NCBI RefSeq assembly: GCF_002234615.1
Contig: NZ_NMQW01000039.1
Span: forward strand, 1-64,000
Source: Paenibacillus rigui
GTDB lineage: Bacteria > Bacillota > Bacilli > Paenibacillales > NBRC-103111
Direction: 5' to 3'
DNA length: 64,000 nucleotides
The translations under genes were made by a program, and so were the position numbers. The notes beneath the pieces were generated by a model. It had not been told where the DNA came from, did no database searches, and was given only the letters and a program-made list of their open reading frames with translations. Positions 52,831-61,691 of this stretch are shown here, piece by piece (the first letter of the stretch is position 1; the number at the start of each line of letters is the position of its first letter).

Positions 52831-54510
52831 TTAACGGATCGTCAAATACTCGGCGACGGGCCCCAGCACGATACCGGGCAAAAATGTCAGAGCGCCAATA
52901 ATCAAGACCGTACCTACAAGAATACCGACGAACAACCGGTTATCCGTACGGAAGGTACCGATCGTTTCAGGCACCCACTGCTTGCGAACGAGCGATCCCG
53001 CTACCGCCAGCATGGCGATCATCGATATATAACGGCCGAACAGCATGACTAAGCCCGTGGATATATTCCAGAACGGCGTGTTATCGCCAAGTCCTTCAAA
53101 GCCTGATCCGTTATTGGCGGCGGATGAGGTATATTCATACAGAACCTGGGAGATGCCATGGAATGCCGGATTCGTAATGGCTGCCTTCCCCAAATCCGTT
53201 GCCAGGGCGATCGCTGTCGGGGTTAAAATAATAAACGGATGCGCCAGGATCGCTATAGCTATCAGCTTCATCTCGCGGGCCTCAATTTTACGGCCGAGAA
53301 ATTCAGGTGTTCTTCCCACCATCAGGCCGGCAAGGAATACACCGAGAATGGCGTACATCAGCATGTTCACCAAGCCCACACCCTTGCCTCCGAACACGCA
53401 GTTCAGCATCATCAGCGAGAGCGGCGTGATTCCGCCGAGCGGCGTCAAGGTATCATGCATATTGTTGACGGAACCGGTTGTAGCCGCCGTCGTCACGGTC
53501 GTAAACAGCGCCGACTGGGCAATGCCGAAGCGGACTTCTTTCCCTTCCATGCTGCCCTGTGCTGCGTCGATGCCCAGCTTGTTCATCACCGGGTTCCCGT
53601 TCAACTCCGCCGTATACACCAGGGACAGGAATACTACGAACAAGATCAGCATCGAGGAGAAAATAACCCAACCTTGCTTGCGGTTCTTGGCAAACAGGCC
53701 GTACGTGTAAGGCAGTGCCGCAGACAGCACCCACATCGATAACATTTCGATCACATTCGTTAATGCGCTCGGGTTTTCAAAAGGATGGGCCGAGTTGACT
53801 CCGAAAAAGCCCCCGCCATTCGTCCCCAAATGCTTGATCGCCTCCAGCGATGCCACAGGTCCGATCGCAATTTGCTGCTCCGCGCCTTCCAGCGTAGTGA
53901 CAGTTAGCGTTGGCTGCAGCGTTTGTGGTACCTGCAGCGCGACAAGCAGCAGCGTAACGACAAATGCGAGCGGGAAAAACACCCGCGTATGCGCCTTGAC
54001 AAAATCCTCGAAAAAGTTGCCGATCGTCTGTCCCTTGCTTGTGATCCCTCTGACGAAGGCAATGGCGACCGAAAAGCCGGTCGCGGCCGAGGTAAACATC
54101 ATCATCATGATGACGGCCATCTGTGAGAAATACGATAATCCCGTCTCCCCGCTGTAATGCTGCAGATTCGTGTTCGTCATAAAGCTGATGACCGTATTGA
54201 AGGTCAGCGTCTCTTCCATATTGTCGATACCATTCGGATTGAGCGGCAAATATTTTTGCAGCCTGAGAATCAAATAGCTGATTGCTACGAGCACAATGTT
54301 GGTTACGATGAAGCTGAACGCATAGGTCTTCCAAGTCATCCCCTTGCGTTCCTTCATCCCGATCAGTGCAAAAATCGGCTTCTCGGCAAAAGCAAACCAT
54401 TTGTCCGTCCGGTTCGCCTCATTGGAGAAAACATGATATAAGTACGTTCCCACCGGTTTCACCAGCAGCAGCAAAATCACGATCACAACGGCAATTTGCA
54501 CAATGCCCAT
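52831..54510 (-). CDS. kdpA: Potassium-transporting ATPase subunit KdpA
   Basis: 559 residues, ten or more membrane helices. The four K+-channel-like selectivity segments can be seen, for example TNGGGFFGVNSAHPFENP, plus NTNLQHYSGE and EYTSSAANNGSGFEGLG. Ion-binding subunit of Kdp. CAGGAAAGGGGCCAAACC precedes the ATG. Normal length. Confidence 0.97.
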   Translation of the reverse strand: MGIVQIAVVIVILLLLVKPVGTYLYHVFSNEANRTDKWFAFAEKPIFALIGMKERKGMTWKTYAFSFIVTNIVLVAISYLILRLQKYLPLNPNGIDNMEETLTFNTVISFMTNTNLQHYSGETGLSYFSQMAVIMMMMFTSAATGFSVAIAFVRGITSKGQTIGNFFEDFVKAHTRVFFPLAFVVTLLLVALQVPQTLQPTLTVTTLEGAEQQIAIGPVASLEAIKHLGTNGGGFFGVNSAHPFENPSALTNVIEMLSMWVLSAALPYTYGLFAKNRKQGWVIFSSMLILFVVFLSLVYTAELNGNPVMNKLGIDAAQGSMEGKEVRFGIAQSALFTTVTTAATTGSVNNMHDTLTPLGGITPLSLMMLNCVFGGKGVGLVNMLMYAILGVFLAGLMVGRTPEFLGRKIEAREMKLIAIAILAHPFIILTPTAIALATDLGKAAITNPAFHGISQVLYEYTSSAANNGSGFEGLGDNTPFWNISTGLVMLFGRYISMIAMLAVAGSLVRKQWVPETIGTFRTDNRLFVGILVGTVLIIGALTFLPGIVLGPVAEYLTIR

Positions 54511-54529
54511 GGTTTGGCCCCTTTCCTGA

Positions 54530-54562
54530 AGTTTTGCTTTAGCAAAACTGGCTTCGTAAGCT
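54530..54562 (-). repeat. 8-bp hairpin between kdpF and kdpA
   Basis: AGTTTTGC and GCAAAACT surround TTTA, followed by GGCTTCGTAAGC. It shares sequence with the repeat at 45422-45478. Confidence 0.5.
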
Positions 54563-54568
54563 TTCTAT

Positions 54569-54646
54569 TTAAAATTTTTCCGGATAAATTAACGCATACG
54601 CCAAATAAACAAAGATCAGCAAAGTCACAATCGAAATCACGATCAT
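54569..54646 (-). CDS. kdpF: Small Kdp subunit KdpF
   Basis: 25 residues, MIVISIVTLLIFVYLAYALI followed by YPEKF, the standard KdpF single helix that stabilises the KdpABC complex. Its ATG overlaps the stop of the 36-aa gene (ATGA). 58 bp before kdpA. Confidence 0.9.
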   Translation of the reverse strand: MIVISIVTLLIFVYLAYALIYPEKF

Positions 54647-54753
54647 CTCAGCTCGCCTCCCGACGCTTCGATAACACGTCCGCACAAAGCGGTAAATCCG
54701 CTGTACAGTCCGTAGCAGACTGCAAGCAGCAGCACCATATAAAGATCCAGCAT
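54643..54753 (-). CDS. 36-residue membrane peptide upstream of kdpF
   Basis: Starts MLDLYMVLLLAVCYGLYSGF after GGAGGGATAACC and ends with a short polar tail. One hydrophobic helix. Stop overlaps the kdpF start. Its position and coupling indicate a real Kdp-associated small protein; similar short peptides precede kdpF in some bacteria. Role unknown. Confidence 0.75.
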   Translation of the reverse strand: MLDLYMVLLLAVCYGLYSGFTALCGRVIEASGGELR

Positions 54754-54776
54754 GGTTATCCCTCCATGAAAATGCG

Positions 54777-55214
54777 TCATACATCCTGGGGCCTATCTCC
54801 GACAACTGTTTGAATAAGAAACGGAATCTCATCGCTGTTGCTGTGGATCACATAAGTGGCGCCCAGCCCCCGGTACACCAACCGCGGGTTATTCGTCTGC
54901 GTAATGACATAAATCGGGTTCAGTGTCCAACGCCGACACATTTGGATATAACGGCAGCACAAGTTAAAGCTGTTTTCAAAAAGAAACACCTTTTCTACCT
55001 GAAATGCAGGCATATGCCAATTTAATTGTTCCGCCGTATCTACCCTCAAAAAATGCTTCACACCCATTTCGGCCATCCGATCCTGTTCCCTTGCATTGTT
55101 CACCATGACGGCAAAGGGCGCTTGATGAAGGCACAGCTGGCGGATAAAAGCCTCCCCCATTTTATTCGGTGCGGAAACTAGAATAAATTCTTGCGAATCC
55201 CCCACGTTCAACAT
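54777..55214 (-). CDS. Rossmann-like (TrkA-N-like) protein, first gene of the kdp operon
   Basis: About 145 residues, GGAGGAGGAGA before the ATG. EFILVSAPNKMGEAFIRQLC and KHFLRVDTAEQL suggest a Rossmann fold related to RCK/TrkA-N domains that gate potassium channels, though the glycine motif is degenerate (SAPNKMG). The C-terminal part is short. It is read from the same leader as kdpFABC and probably modulates potassium uptake. Family membership is tentative. Confidence 0.6.
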   Translation of the reverse strand: MLNVGDSQEFILVSAPNKMGEAFIRQLCLHQAPFAVMVNNAREQDRMAEMGVKHFLRVDTAEQLNWHMPAFQVEKVFLFENSFNLCCRYIQMCRRWTLNPIYVITQTNNPRLVYRGLGATYVIHSNSDEIPFLIQTVVGDRPQDV

Positions 55215-55322
55215 TCTCCTCCTCCATGTACAAAGAGAAGGCAACCGACATCCCCGAAAGTGATGCCCGCCTGTTCAGCAATTCCGGCGTTCCGGATGGC
55301 TTCACGGCACTTTTCGGGCAAC

Positions 55323-55370
55323 AAAAAAGAAGCCTGCGGACAAGAGAAGAACTCCTCCCGCGGCTTCTTA
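55323..55370 (-). terminator. Terminator of the gene-proximal c-di-AMP riboswitch
   Basis: On the minus strand AAGAAGCCGCGG pairs with CCGCAGGCTTCTT, then TTTTTG. It lies about 35 bp past the aptamer and about 109 bp before the first coding gene, the expected expression platform. Confidence 0.85.
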
Positions 55371-55404
55371 AGGCACAGTCATATAAACCGTGTCCTGCCA
55401 CGAC

Positions 55405-55575
55405 AATCGTTGCCTCTCCCGATACGCTTACGAGGTTAGCTGTCGGATTCGGGCGTGAGAGTCGCCCTACCTGCAGTGGTGCCGCATGGCACTTCAGCAG
55501 GATTCACCCCATGGAGACGGATGCTTCATCTGCTTGTTCGCAGTTAAAGCATCGGGCCTCCTTTGGTTCCCCCGT
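55405..55575 (-). promoter_or_regulatory. ydaO/yuaA-type c-di-AMP riboswitch, gene-proximal copy
   Basis: Reading the minus strand: GGGGGAACCAAAGGAGG, a variable stem, GGGGTGAATCCTG, a hairpin, CAGGTAGGGCGACTCTC, CGCCCGAATCCGACAGCTAA and CCTCGTAAGCGT. These are the conserved blocks of the ydaO aptamer in order. Such switches turn genes off when c-di-AMP (and so K+) is high. It controls the kdp operon downstream together with its own terminator. Confidence 0.93.
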
Positions 55576-55677
55576 TCCTTTTCTATTCAAGGACTCAGCG
55601 ATAAAGATGCATGCAGTATTTAAAATTTGGCATGCGTATAAATGAGACTTCCAAGCTTTTTTCAAAAATAAGCATAA

Positions 55678-55706
55678 GAAAACCACAGAGGCCTAAGCCC
55701 TGTGGT
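55678..55706 (-). terminator. Terminator of the distal c-di-AMP riboswitch
   Basis: On the minus strand ACCACAG pairs with CTGTGGT around an 11-nt loop, then TTTCTTA. It lies between the two aptamers. Confidence 0.75.
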
Positions 55707-55794
55707 CGATTATCCGATCACAAGCTTCATCATCCTCTCTCCATGAACAAACCTGACAGGCACGAACCGGTTCATTGCCTGCTGGCTTGCTGTA

Positions 55795-55943
55795 CCAACG
55801 CTGACGAGGTTAGCTGACGGATTCGGACGGTGAGAGTCGCCCTACCTGAGGCTATGCCAAGAAGGCATAGCCTCAGGATTCACCCCAACAATGCGTACAA
55901 CGGCTCTCACACCGTGCAGGCATTGCTTAATTGGTTCCCCCGT
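55795..55943 (-). promoter_or_regulatory. ydaO/yuaA-type c-di-AMP riboswitch, distal copy
   Basis: Minus strand order: GGGGGAACCAATTAAGC, a stem, TTGGGGTGAATCCTGAGG, a long hairpin (GCTATGCC/GGCATAGC), CAGGTAGGGCGACTCTC, CGTCCGAATCCGTCAGCTAA, CCTCGTCAGCGT. It has the same conserved core as the copy 220 bp downstream. The core conserved blocks are nearly identical, the peripheral stems differ, so both are probably functional. Confidence 0.93.
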
Positions 55944-56274
55944 TTCCCTGATGACCAGGAAATTAAGCGGCTAGAATTGGAAACTTTGTATGAATCATGA
56001 GTTGTATCTTACGCTTGCCGAACCTTTCTGTAAATAAATCCCGTGCGGCATTTGAAGGCAAAAGTGACATTTTAAGAGGACAAATGAAGTGAGATCTCTT
56101 ATTTACTCTATCCAGCTCCATATCGCTCACGATTTCGAGGATATTACAAGAAAACAAGCATTGCGCAGCAATAGGTTAGAAATGAAATGCTACAGCCCAT
56201 TGAATCCGCATTCATATCCGTAAAAAGCTGAAAAAACGTGAATATCGCTTCATTCTGGAGTTTACATCGTTTCC
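55944..56274. other. Promoter-side region upstream of the kdp leader
   Basis: About 330 bp between the distal riboswitch and the corA stop. The kdp promoter must lie here; no clear -35/-10 pair was identified. No convincing gene. Confidence 0.5.
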
Positions 56275-57225
56275 TTACTCAAACCAGCCCTTGCGGCGGA
56301 ACCATAAATACATCCCGAAGCCGATGCCGAACATGAACAATAATACAGCAAAATAGCCCCACTGCCATTTCAATTCAGGCATATGGTCAAAATTCATGCC
56401 GTAAATCCCTGCGATGAAGGTAAGCGGCATGAAAATCGTCGTAATGACCGTTAATGTTTTCATAATGGCGTTCATCCGGTTGGAATTGAGCGAGATGTAG
56501 CTGTCTCTCATATCCGCCGTCATCTCGCGGTTGGAATCGTTGATTTCGGACAGCTTGAGTAAATGGTCGTAAATGTCCGTAAAATACGCCAGCTGCTCCT
56601 TGAGCCCTTCGATCCGGTCCGAGTTGATTACACGGTACATCAGATCCCGCATCGGCACGATCGTTCTTCTCAGCTTCAGCAGCTTTGAGCGGATTTCAAA
56701 AATTTCATTCATGAGAAGATGAATCGGCTCGCCCTTGCCTTTGGCTTCAATCTCGTCCAGCTGGTCCTCGATCTGATAGACGCTCGGGAAATATTCATCG
56801 ACAAGCTTGTCCATGACCAGATAAGCGCAGTAACCATGGCCTTTTTCACGCAAACGCTCCTGCTCGCTGATCCGCCTCCAGGCTTCATCGATCTCATGGG
56901 AACGGGAAAAATGGAACGTAACGATAAAGTGACTTCCCCAGAACAAGTCGATTTCCTCGGAATCGAGCGTTTCCGCATTCATGGCATGCAGCACAAAAAA
57001 ATGCACGTCGTCGTAGTGATCCACCTTCGGTCTTTGCAGCAGCTGATAGCAATCCTCAATCGCAAGCGGATGAAACTGAAAATGAGTTTCCAGCAGCTTC
57101 GCTTCCTCTTCCGTTGGCTGGTCAAAATCAACCCAATACCATTTCACCTTCAAGCTGAGCAAATCCCCCAGTGTTGCCTCAGGTATGCGTCTGTTGTCAT
57201 GATCTACCGCAATGATTCGAATCAC
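56275..57225 (-). CDS. corA: CorA-type magnesium/divalent cation transporter
   Basis: 316 residues from a GTG nine bases after GGGGGAG; longer starts lack a site. A large N-terminal cytosolic domain, a long helix, and two C-terminal membrane helices with the signature YGMNFD between them (the GMN motif). It forms pentameric channels for Mg2+ (or Co2+/Ni2+/Zn2+). Monocistronic, divergent from the HAD gene. Confidence 0.94.
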   Translation of the reverse strand: MIRIIAVDHDNRRIPEATLGDLLSLKVKWYWVDFDQPTEEEAKLLETHFQFHPLAIEDCYQLLQRPKVDHYDDVHFFVLHAMNAETLDSEEIDLFWGSHFIVTFHFSRSHEIDEAWRRISEQERLREKGHGYCAYLVMDKLVDEYFPSVYQIEDQLDEIEAKGKGEPIHLLMNEIFEIRSKLLKLRRTIVPMRDLMYRVINSDRIEGLKEQLAYFTDIYDHLLKLSEINDSNREMTADMRDSYISLNSNRMNAIMKTLTVITTIFMPLTFIAGIYGMNFDHMPELKWQWGYFAVLLFMFGIGFGMYLWFRRKGWFE

Positions 57226-57412
57226 AGGCTGTCTCTCCCCCGAACAAAGGCTTTGATAGCTAGTGTCCCACAAGTGCCGTTGTCTTATAATATACGCCTT
57301 CCACCGTTAGCAAATGATGGTGAATTGCGTGCTTTGTTCTTCCCCAATCCGCAGGATTCAAGGTATAATGGGAGCCGTAGACAGAAACGGTGGAGAAAAC
57401 GGAGTGGATACC

Positions 57413-58213
57413 ATGTATAAAATGCTTGCGATCGACATTGACGATACGCTGATTAATGATGAGAAGGAAGTAACGGAGGGAACGAAGCAGGCGCTGGCCG
57501 AAGCGATGGCGCACGGGATTACCGTCACGCTGGCAACAGGCCGCATGTATGCTTCCGCGAAGCAATTGGCCTCGCAGCTGCAGCTGAATGTGCCGCTTAT
57601 TACGTACAACGGCTCGCTCGTCAAAAACTCCGAGGACAGCCAGGTGCTGTACGAGCAATCGGTTCCCCAGCCTGCGGCGCAGCTTATTTTCGATTATTGC
57701 GAACGCAATGGGCTTCACTTGCAGCTGTATATTGACGATGTCCTGTATGTTCAGGAAGACAACGATAAAATTAAAGACTATGCGGCGCTTTCCAAAATCC
57801 CGTACACGGTGTACCCGAATTTCCGCGAGCTTGCGGCCAAGCCTTCAACCAAAATGCTCATCATCGACGAGCCAGGCAAGCTGGATGAAGTAGGGGCTGA
57901 GCTGCGCAGCCTGATCGTCGGTCAGGTGCACATTACGAAGTCCAAGCCCCATTTTCTTGAGATTATTCACCACGAGGGCACGAAAGGCGATGCGCTAAAA
58001 TATTTGGCGGCCAAATTCGGCTATGACATGTCCGAGGTTATTGCCATCGGGGACGGCTCGAATGACCGCGAAATGCTGGAAGTGGCAGGTCTTGGGGTTG
58101 CGATGGGCAACGCCGCCGACTCGCTGAAGGCAATTGCGAACTACGTGACGCTCAGCAACAATGAAGACGGCGTCAAGCATGTCGTTGACAAGTTTGTGCT
58201 GCAAACGATCTAA
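57413..58213 (+). CDS. Cof-type HAD-superfamily phosphatase
   Basis: 266 residues from ATG after GGAGTGGATACC. HAD motifs: MLAIDIDDTLIND (nucleophile Asp), TLATGRMYASAKQL, the C2B cap, KGDALKYLAAKFG and IGDGSNDREMLEVAG. The family hydrolyses sugar phosphates, pyridoxal phosphate, FMN and similar compounds; specificity unknown. Normal length; own terminator. Confidence 0.93.
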   Translation: MYKMLAIDIDDTLINDEKEVTEGTKQALAEAMAHGITVTLATGRMYASAKQLASQLQLNVPLITYNGSLVKNSEDSQVLYEQSVPQPAAQLIFDYCERNGLHLQLYIDDVLYVQEDNDKIKDYAALSKIPYTVYPNFRELAAKPSTKMLIIDEPGKLDEVGAELRSLIVGQVHITKSKPHFLEIIHHEGTKGDALKYLAAKFGYDMSEVIAIGDGSNDREMLEVAGLGVAMGNAADSLKAIANYVTLSNNEDGVKHVVDKFVLQTI

Positions 58214-58227
58214 ACGGTTGCACACAC

Positions 58228-58266
58228 AAAGCCCAGGCTCACACTCAAGTGTGCAGCCTGGGCTTT
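58228..58266. terminator. Bidirectional terminator
   Basis: AAAGCCCAGGCT pairs with AGCCTGGGCTTT with an inner CACACT/AGTGTG stem. Between the HAD gene (+) and the MBL-fold gene (-). Confidence 0.9.
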
Positions 58267-58301
58267 CCTGTTGTTTCGTCATCCGATTCGGTAAGGAGAC
58301 A

Positions 58302-58964
58302 TTACAGACGGGCAAGCGAAATGCTGCGGTATGCGGCCACCTGCTGCTTCGGATCGGTGATCACCACATCCCCGCCATGACAAACGCTCACGAGCTTCGG
58401 GGCTAGCTGCTCCACAATTGCACCGCTTTCCACCGCCTGCTTCATATCCGCCGTGAACATCGGCATCGGACGGTTCAGCTGGCCGCGCTTGGAAGTAAAC
58501 AGGTCCCCTGCCAGCAGGACGCGGTCCTGTTCGTGAAAATAGGCGGTATGGCCCGGAGAATGCCCCGGCGTAGCATAAGGCATCAGCCCTCCGATGCGGT
58601 TCTGCATATCGAGCGGTGCTGCGATGCCCGGCTGGACCGTGGCCTCGGCTTTTTTCCGCCGCGGGTAAGGCATGCTTCCTTCCATGTACGGGATTTCGGT
58701 CTCATGCGCATACACCGGCACGGGGTATGTTTCGAGAATCCGCTTCAGGCTGCCGACATGATCGCTGTGTCCATGCGTCAGCACGATTCGTTCCAGCGGC
58801 ATTTGCAGTCTATCGATCTGACGGAGCAATCCCTTCGCCATCGAAGGAATGCCCGCGTCCACCAACGTCAGTCCCGTATCGGACCTGACAAGCCATACAT
58901 TGACAGGAATGATCATCCATATACTGCACTTCCATACATGCTCCGAAATTTGTACCCATTTCAT
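58302..58964 (-). CDS. Metallo-beta-lactamase-fold hydrolase
   Basis: 220 residues. Metal-binding motif LTHGHSDHVG, then TPGHSPGHT, LLAGDLFTS and VCHGGD, the complete MBL dinuclear zinc set. Family includes lactonases, glyoxalase II-like and other hydrolases; substrate unknown. Same strand and 27 bp downstream of the TetR gene, so probably co-transcribed and controlled by it. Confidence 0.9.
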   Translation of the reverse strand: MKWVQISEHVWKCSIWMIIPVNVWLVRSDTGLTLVDAGIPSMAKGLLRQIDRLQMPLERIVLTHGHSDHVGSLKRILETYPVPVYAHETEIPYMEGSMPYPRRKKAEATVQPGIAAPLDMQNRIGGLMPYATPGHSPGHTAYFHEQDRVLLAGDLFTSKRGQLNRPMPMFTADMKQAVESGAIVEQLAPKLVSVCHGGDVVITDPKQQVAAYRSISLARL

Positions 58965-58991
58965 CCGTTAGCCCTCCCCGAATCGGAAAAT

Positions 58992-59630
58992 TTATTCCTT
59001 GTATTTCTGCCGCATGCCGAGCAGCAGGATTTCTGCCGCCTCCTCCATCATCGGCACGATTCTCCCCAGCAGCTGCTCCATCGGCTCCTCGTTCTCCATG
59101 TACGTGGTAACAAGCCCCTGCAGCATAAAAAAATAAATGCGCGAGCTCTGAATCCGCTCTTCTTCCGTACGTGCCTGAATAATGTGGTCGAGCGTCTCCG
59201 TGATGCAGGAAAACATGCGCAGACGCAGCGTATTCAGCTCGTTCTGAGGCGACTTCTCATCGACCCGAACAGCCTTGGTGCCCAGGAGCACCGAAACCAT
59301 GCTTTTGTAAGAAAGGCAGAACCGGATGAACTGCTCGCTGATGCCATTCAATATTTGCCGGGGCGATTGCTCCGTCTGGGCCATATGGAACCGCATCTTC
59401 TGCTCCAGCTCAGCCAACGGAGGGAGCGCCAGCTGCTCCAGCAGCGCCTCCTTATCCTTGTAATACAAGTAAATCGTCGTGTGGGAGCAGCCTGCGGCCT
59501 TGGCAATCTCTCGCATGGTCACCGACTCAAAGCCCCGCTCGGCGAACAGCTTTCCGGCAGCCTCTCGAATGGATCGTTTCGTTTCCTCCGAACGAAGCTC
59601 TTGTCGGGATTTTATTCCTTCTTGTGCCAT
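58992..59630 (-). CDS. TetR-family regulator
   Basis: 212 residues. N-terminal HTH (AGKLFAERGFESVTMREIAK, AAGCSHTTIYLYYKDKEALL) is typical TetR. The rest is the helical ligand and dimer domain. Two palindromic sites directly upstream (59656-59668 and 59688-59700) suggest autoregulation and control of the MBL gene and perhaps of kimA in the other direction. Confidence 0.92.
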   Translation of the reverse strand: MAQEGIKSRQELRSEETKRSIREAAGKLFAERGFESVTMREIAKAAGCSHTTIYLYYKDKEALLEQLALPPLAELEQKMRFHMAQTEQSPRQILNGISEQFIRFCLSYKSMVSVLLGTKAVRVDEKSPQNELNTLRLRMFSCITETLDHIIQARTEEERIQSSRIYFFMLQGLVTTYMENEEPMEQLLGRIVPMMEEAAEILLLGMRQKYKE

Positions 59631-59655
59631 CTTATGCGCCCTCCTGCTTGAATTA

Positions 59656-59668
59656 TAACCATCGGTTA
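59656..59668. promoter_or_regulatory. Palindromic operator 1 for the TetR regulator
   Basis: TAACCATCGGTTA: TAACC and GGTTA inverted around three bases. A near-identical copy lies with centre 32 bp away. Placed 26 bp before the TetR start. Confidence 0.75.
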
Positions 59669-59687
59669 CTAACCTTTGTTCATATTA

Positions 59688-59700
59688 TAACCATTGGTTA
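59688..59700. promoter_or_regulatory. Palindromic operator 2 for the TetR regulator
   Basis: TAACCATTGGTTA, differing from operator 1 at one central base. The centre spacing of 32 bp is about three helical turns, so two dimers would bind the same face of DNA. Confidence 0.75.
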
Positions 59701-59818
59701 TTTATATTGCAACAGGTTATTTTCATCAGAGATACGTTCATTTTTACAAGCTCATCGCATCACATACCTATGATTAGGGTAAATTACAATTATTCCTGAC
59801 GAATTGGCGGTGAACGGT

Positions 59819-61645
59819 ATGTTTTCCTCGATCAAGAAATTATTAATCGGACGACCTCTGAAATCAACGGAATTAGGGGAGCAAAAGCTGAACAAGACCA
59901 AGGCGCTGGCCATTCTATCCTCCGATGCCCTGTCTTCCGTAGCTTACGGCCCGGAGCAAATACTGCTGGTTCTCATCACGGTAGGCACCGCCGCATTCTG
60001 GTATTCGATTCCGATTGCAGCCGGGGTGTTAGTCTTATTAGTGGCCCTTATATTGTCATACAGTCAAATTATTTATGCTTACCCTCACGGCGGCGGAGCC
60101 TATGTGGTGTCCAAGGAAAATCTGGGAATGTACCCGGGGCTCGTCGCCGGCGGCTCCTTGCTGGTAGATTACATTCTTACGGTAGCTGTGAGTGTCTCAG
60201 CAGGCACGGATGCCATAACATCCGCTTTTCCCGTCTTGCATGCCCATACGGTAGCAATTGCCGTCCTGTTCGTTCTCTTCATTACCCTCCTGAATTTAAG
60301 AGGTGTAACGGAGTCTGCGTCCATCCTGGCTTATCCTGTGTACTTGTTTGTTCTGGCCTTATTCATCCTGATCGTCATGGGGATGTACCACATCATGACG
60401 GGCCGGGTTTCCCCTGCTCTGCATTCCCCGATCGGGACACCGGTGGCGGGAATCAGCTTATTTTTGCTGCTGAGAGCCTTTGCCTCCGGCAGCTCCGCGT
60501 TAACGGGGGTCGAGGCGATTTCGAATGCCATCCCGAACTTTAAGACCCCGGCCCCTACCAATGCGGTCAAAACCTTAATGGCCATGGGTTCGCTGTTGGC
60601 GCTGCTATTCTCAGGCATCGTATACCTGGCTTACTTCTATGGCGTTACACCGAAAGCGGAGGTAACCGTCGTCTCTCAAATTGCGGAACAAACCTTTGGA
60701 CGCCATGTTATGTATTTCTTCATTCAAGGTACAACCGCTTTGATCTTGGTTCTTGCCGCGAACACCGGCTACTCCGCTTTCCCTCTGCTTGCCGTTAATC
60801 TGGCCAAGGATAAATTCATCCCCAGGATGTTTACCATTCGCGGGGACCGGCTCGGGTATTCCAACGGGATTATTATGCTGGGCATATTTTCAACCCTCCT
60901 GATCATTGCATTTAAAGGTGAAACCGAGCATCTGATCCCGTTGTATGCCGTTGGCGTGTTCATCCCGTTCACACTGTCCCAGACCGGTATGGTCGTCAAA
61001 TGGGTCCGTGAGAAGCCTAAAGGGTGGATCATGAAGCTGCTGATTAATACAACGGGGGCTGTCATCAGCTTTATCGTATCGATGATGTTCTTTTTAACCA
61101 AGTTTGCACAGGTGTGGTCGATTCTTTTGTTCTTGCCCTTCATCATTTTTTTGTTCCATCGCATCCATAAGCATTATGAGGCCGTCGGGGACCAGCTGAG
61201 ACTGAAAACCTGCGAGCCTGCCGTACCTATCAAGGGAAATGTGGTGGTCGTTCCTGTTGCCGGAATTACTCATGTCGTAGAAAATTCATTGAATTATGTC
61301 AAGTCGCTTTCACCCGATCAGGTCATTGCCGTTTACGTTCATTTTGAGAAGGAAGACGAGGCGATATTCGAGGAAAAGTGGAACAAATGGCAGCCTGACG
61401 TAAGGCTGGTTACCCTCCCCTCGCCTTACCGGAGCATTATTCAGCCGCTGACGAAGTTCATAGACACGGTGCAGCGCAAAGCAAGCGAATCGAACTATCA
61501 GGTGACGGTGGTCATCCCGCAGTTTATCCCCAAAAAAGGCTGGCACAACATTCTGCATAACCAATCTAGCCTGCTCATTCGCGCTCACCTGCTGTTTCGA
61601 AGAGATGTGGTTATCACCACCGTACCGTATCACTTGAAAAAATAA
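59819..61645 (+). CDS. kimA: High-affinity potassium transporter KimA
   Basis: 608 residues from ATG (GGCGGTGAACGGT before it). MFSSIKKLLIGRPLKSTELG and ILSSDALSSVAYGPEQILLV match Bacillus KimA (YdaO), an APC-fold K+/H+ symporter with twelve membrane helices and a C-terminal cytosolic part of ~170 residues that in KimA binds c-di-AMP. Length agrees with B. subtilis KimA (607). Unlike B. subtilis, no ydaO aptamer is seen upstream; regulation may rest on the protein. Confidence 0.88.
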   Translation: MFSSIKKLLIGRPLKSTELGEQKLNKTKALAILSSDALSSVAYGPEQILLVLITVGTAAFWYSIPIAAGVLVLLVALILSYSQIIYAYPHGGGAYVVSKENLGMYPGLVAGGSLLVDYILTVAVSVSAGTDAITSAFPVLHAHTVAIAVLFVLFITLLNLRGVTESASILAYPVYLFVLALFILIVMGMYHIMTGRVSPALHSPIGTPVAGISLFLLLRAFASGSSALTGVEAISNAIPNFKTPAPTNAVKTLMAMGSLLALLFSGIVYLAYFYGVTPKAEVTVVSQIAEQTFGRHVMYFFIQGTTALILVLAANTGYSAFPLLAVNLAKDKFIPRMFTIRGDRLGYSNGIIMLGIFSTLLIIAFKGETEHLIPLYAVGVFIPFTLSQTGMVVKWVREKPKGWIMKLLINTTGAVISFIVSMMFFLTKFAQVWSILLFLPFIIFLFHRIHKHYEAVGDQLRLKTCEPAVPIKGNVVVVPVAGITHVVENSLNYVKSLSPDQVIAVYVHFEKEDEAIFEEKWNKWQPDVRLVTLPSPYRSIIQPLTKFIDTVQRKASESNYQVTVVIPQFIPKKGWHNILHNQSSLLIRAHLLFRRDVVITTVPYHLKK

Positions 61646-61691
61646 ATCCACGTAAGGCGCGGTATCCGGGAATTGCTCCTGCAGCAGAAAA

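Noticed and set aside
58533..59651. A 372-codon plus-strand frame across the MBL and TetR genes
   Set aside because: It spans two real genes and their gap on the opposite strand and shows no domain.
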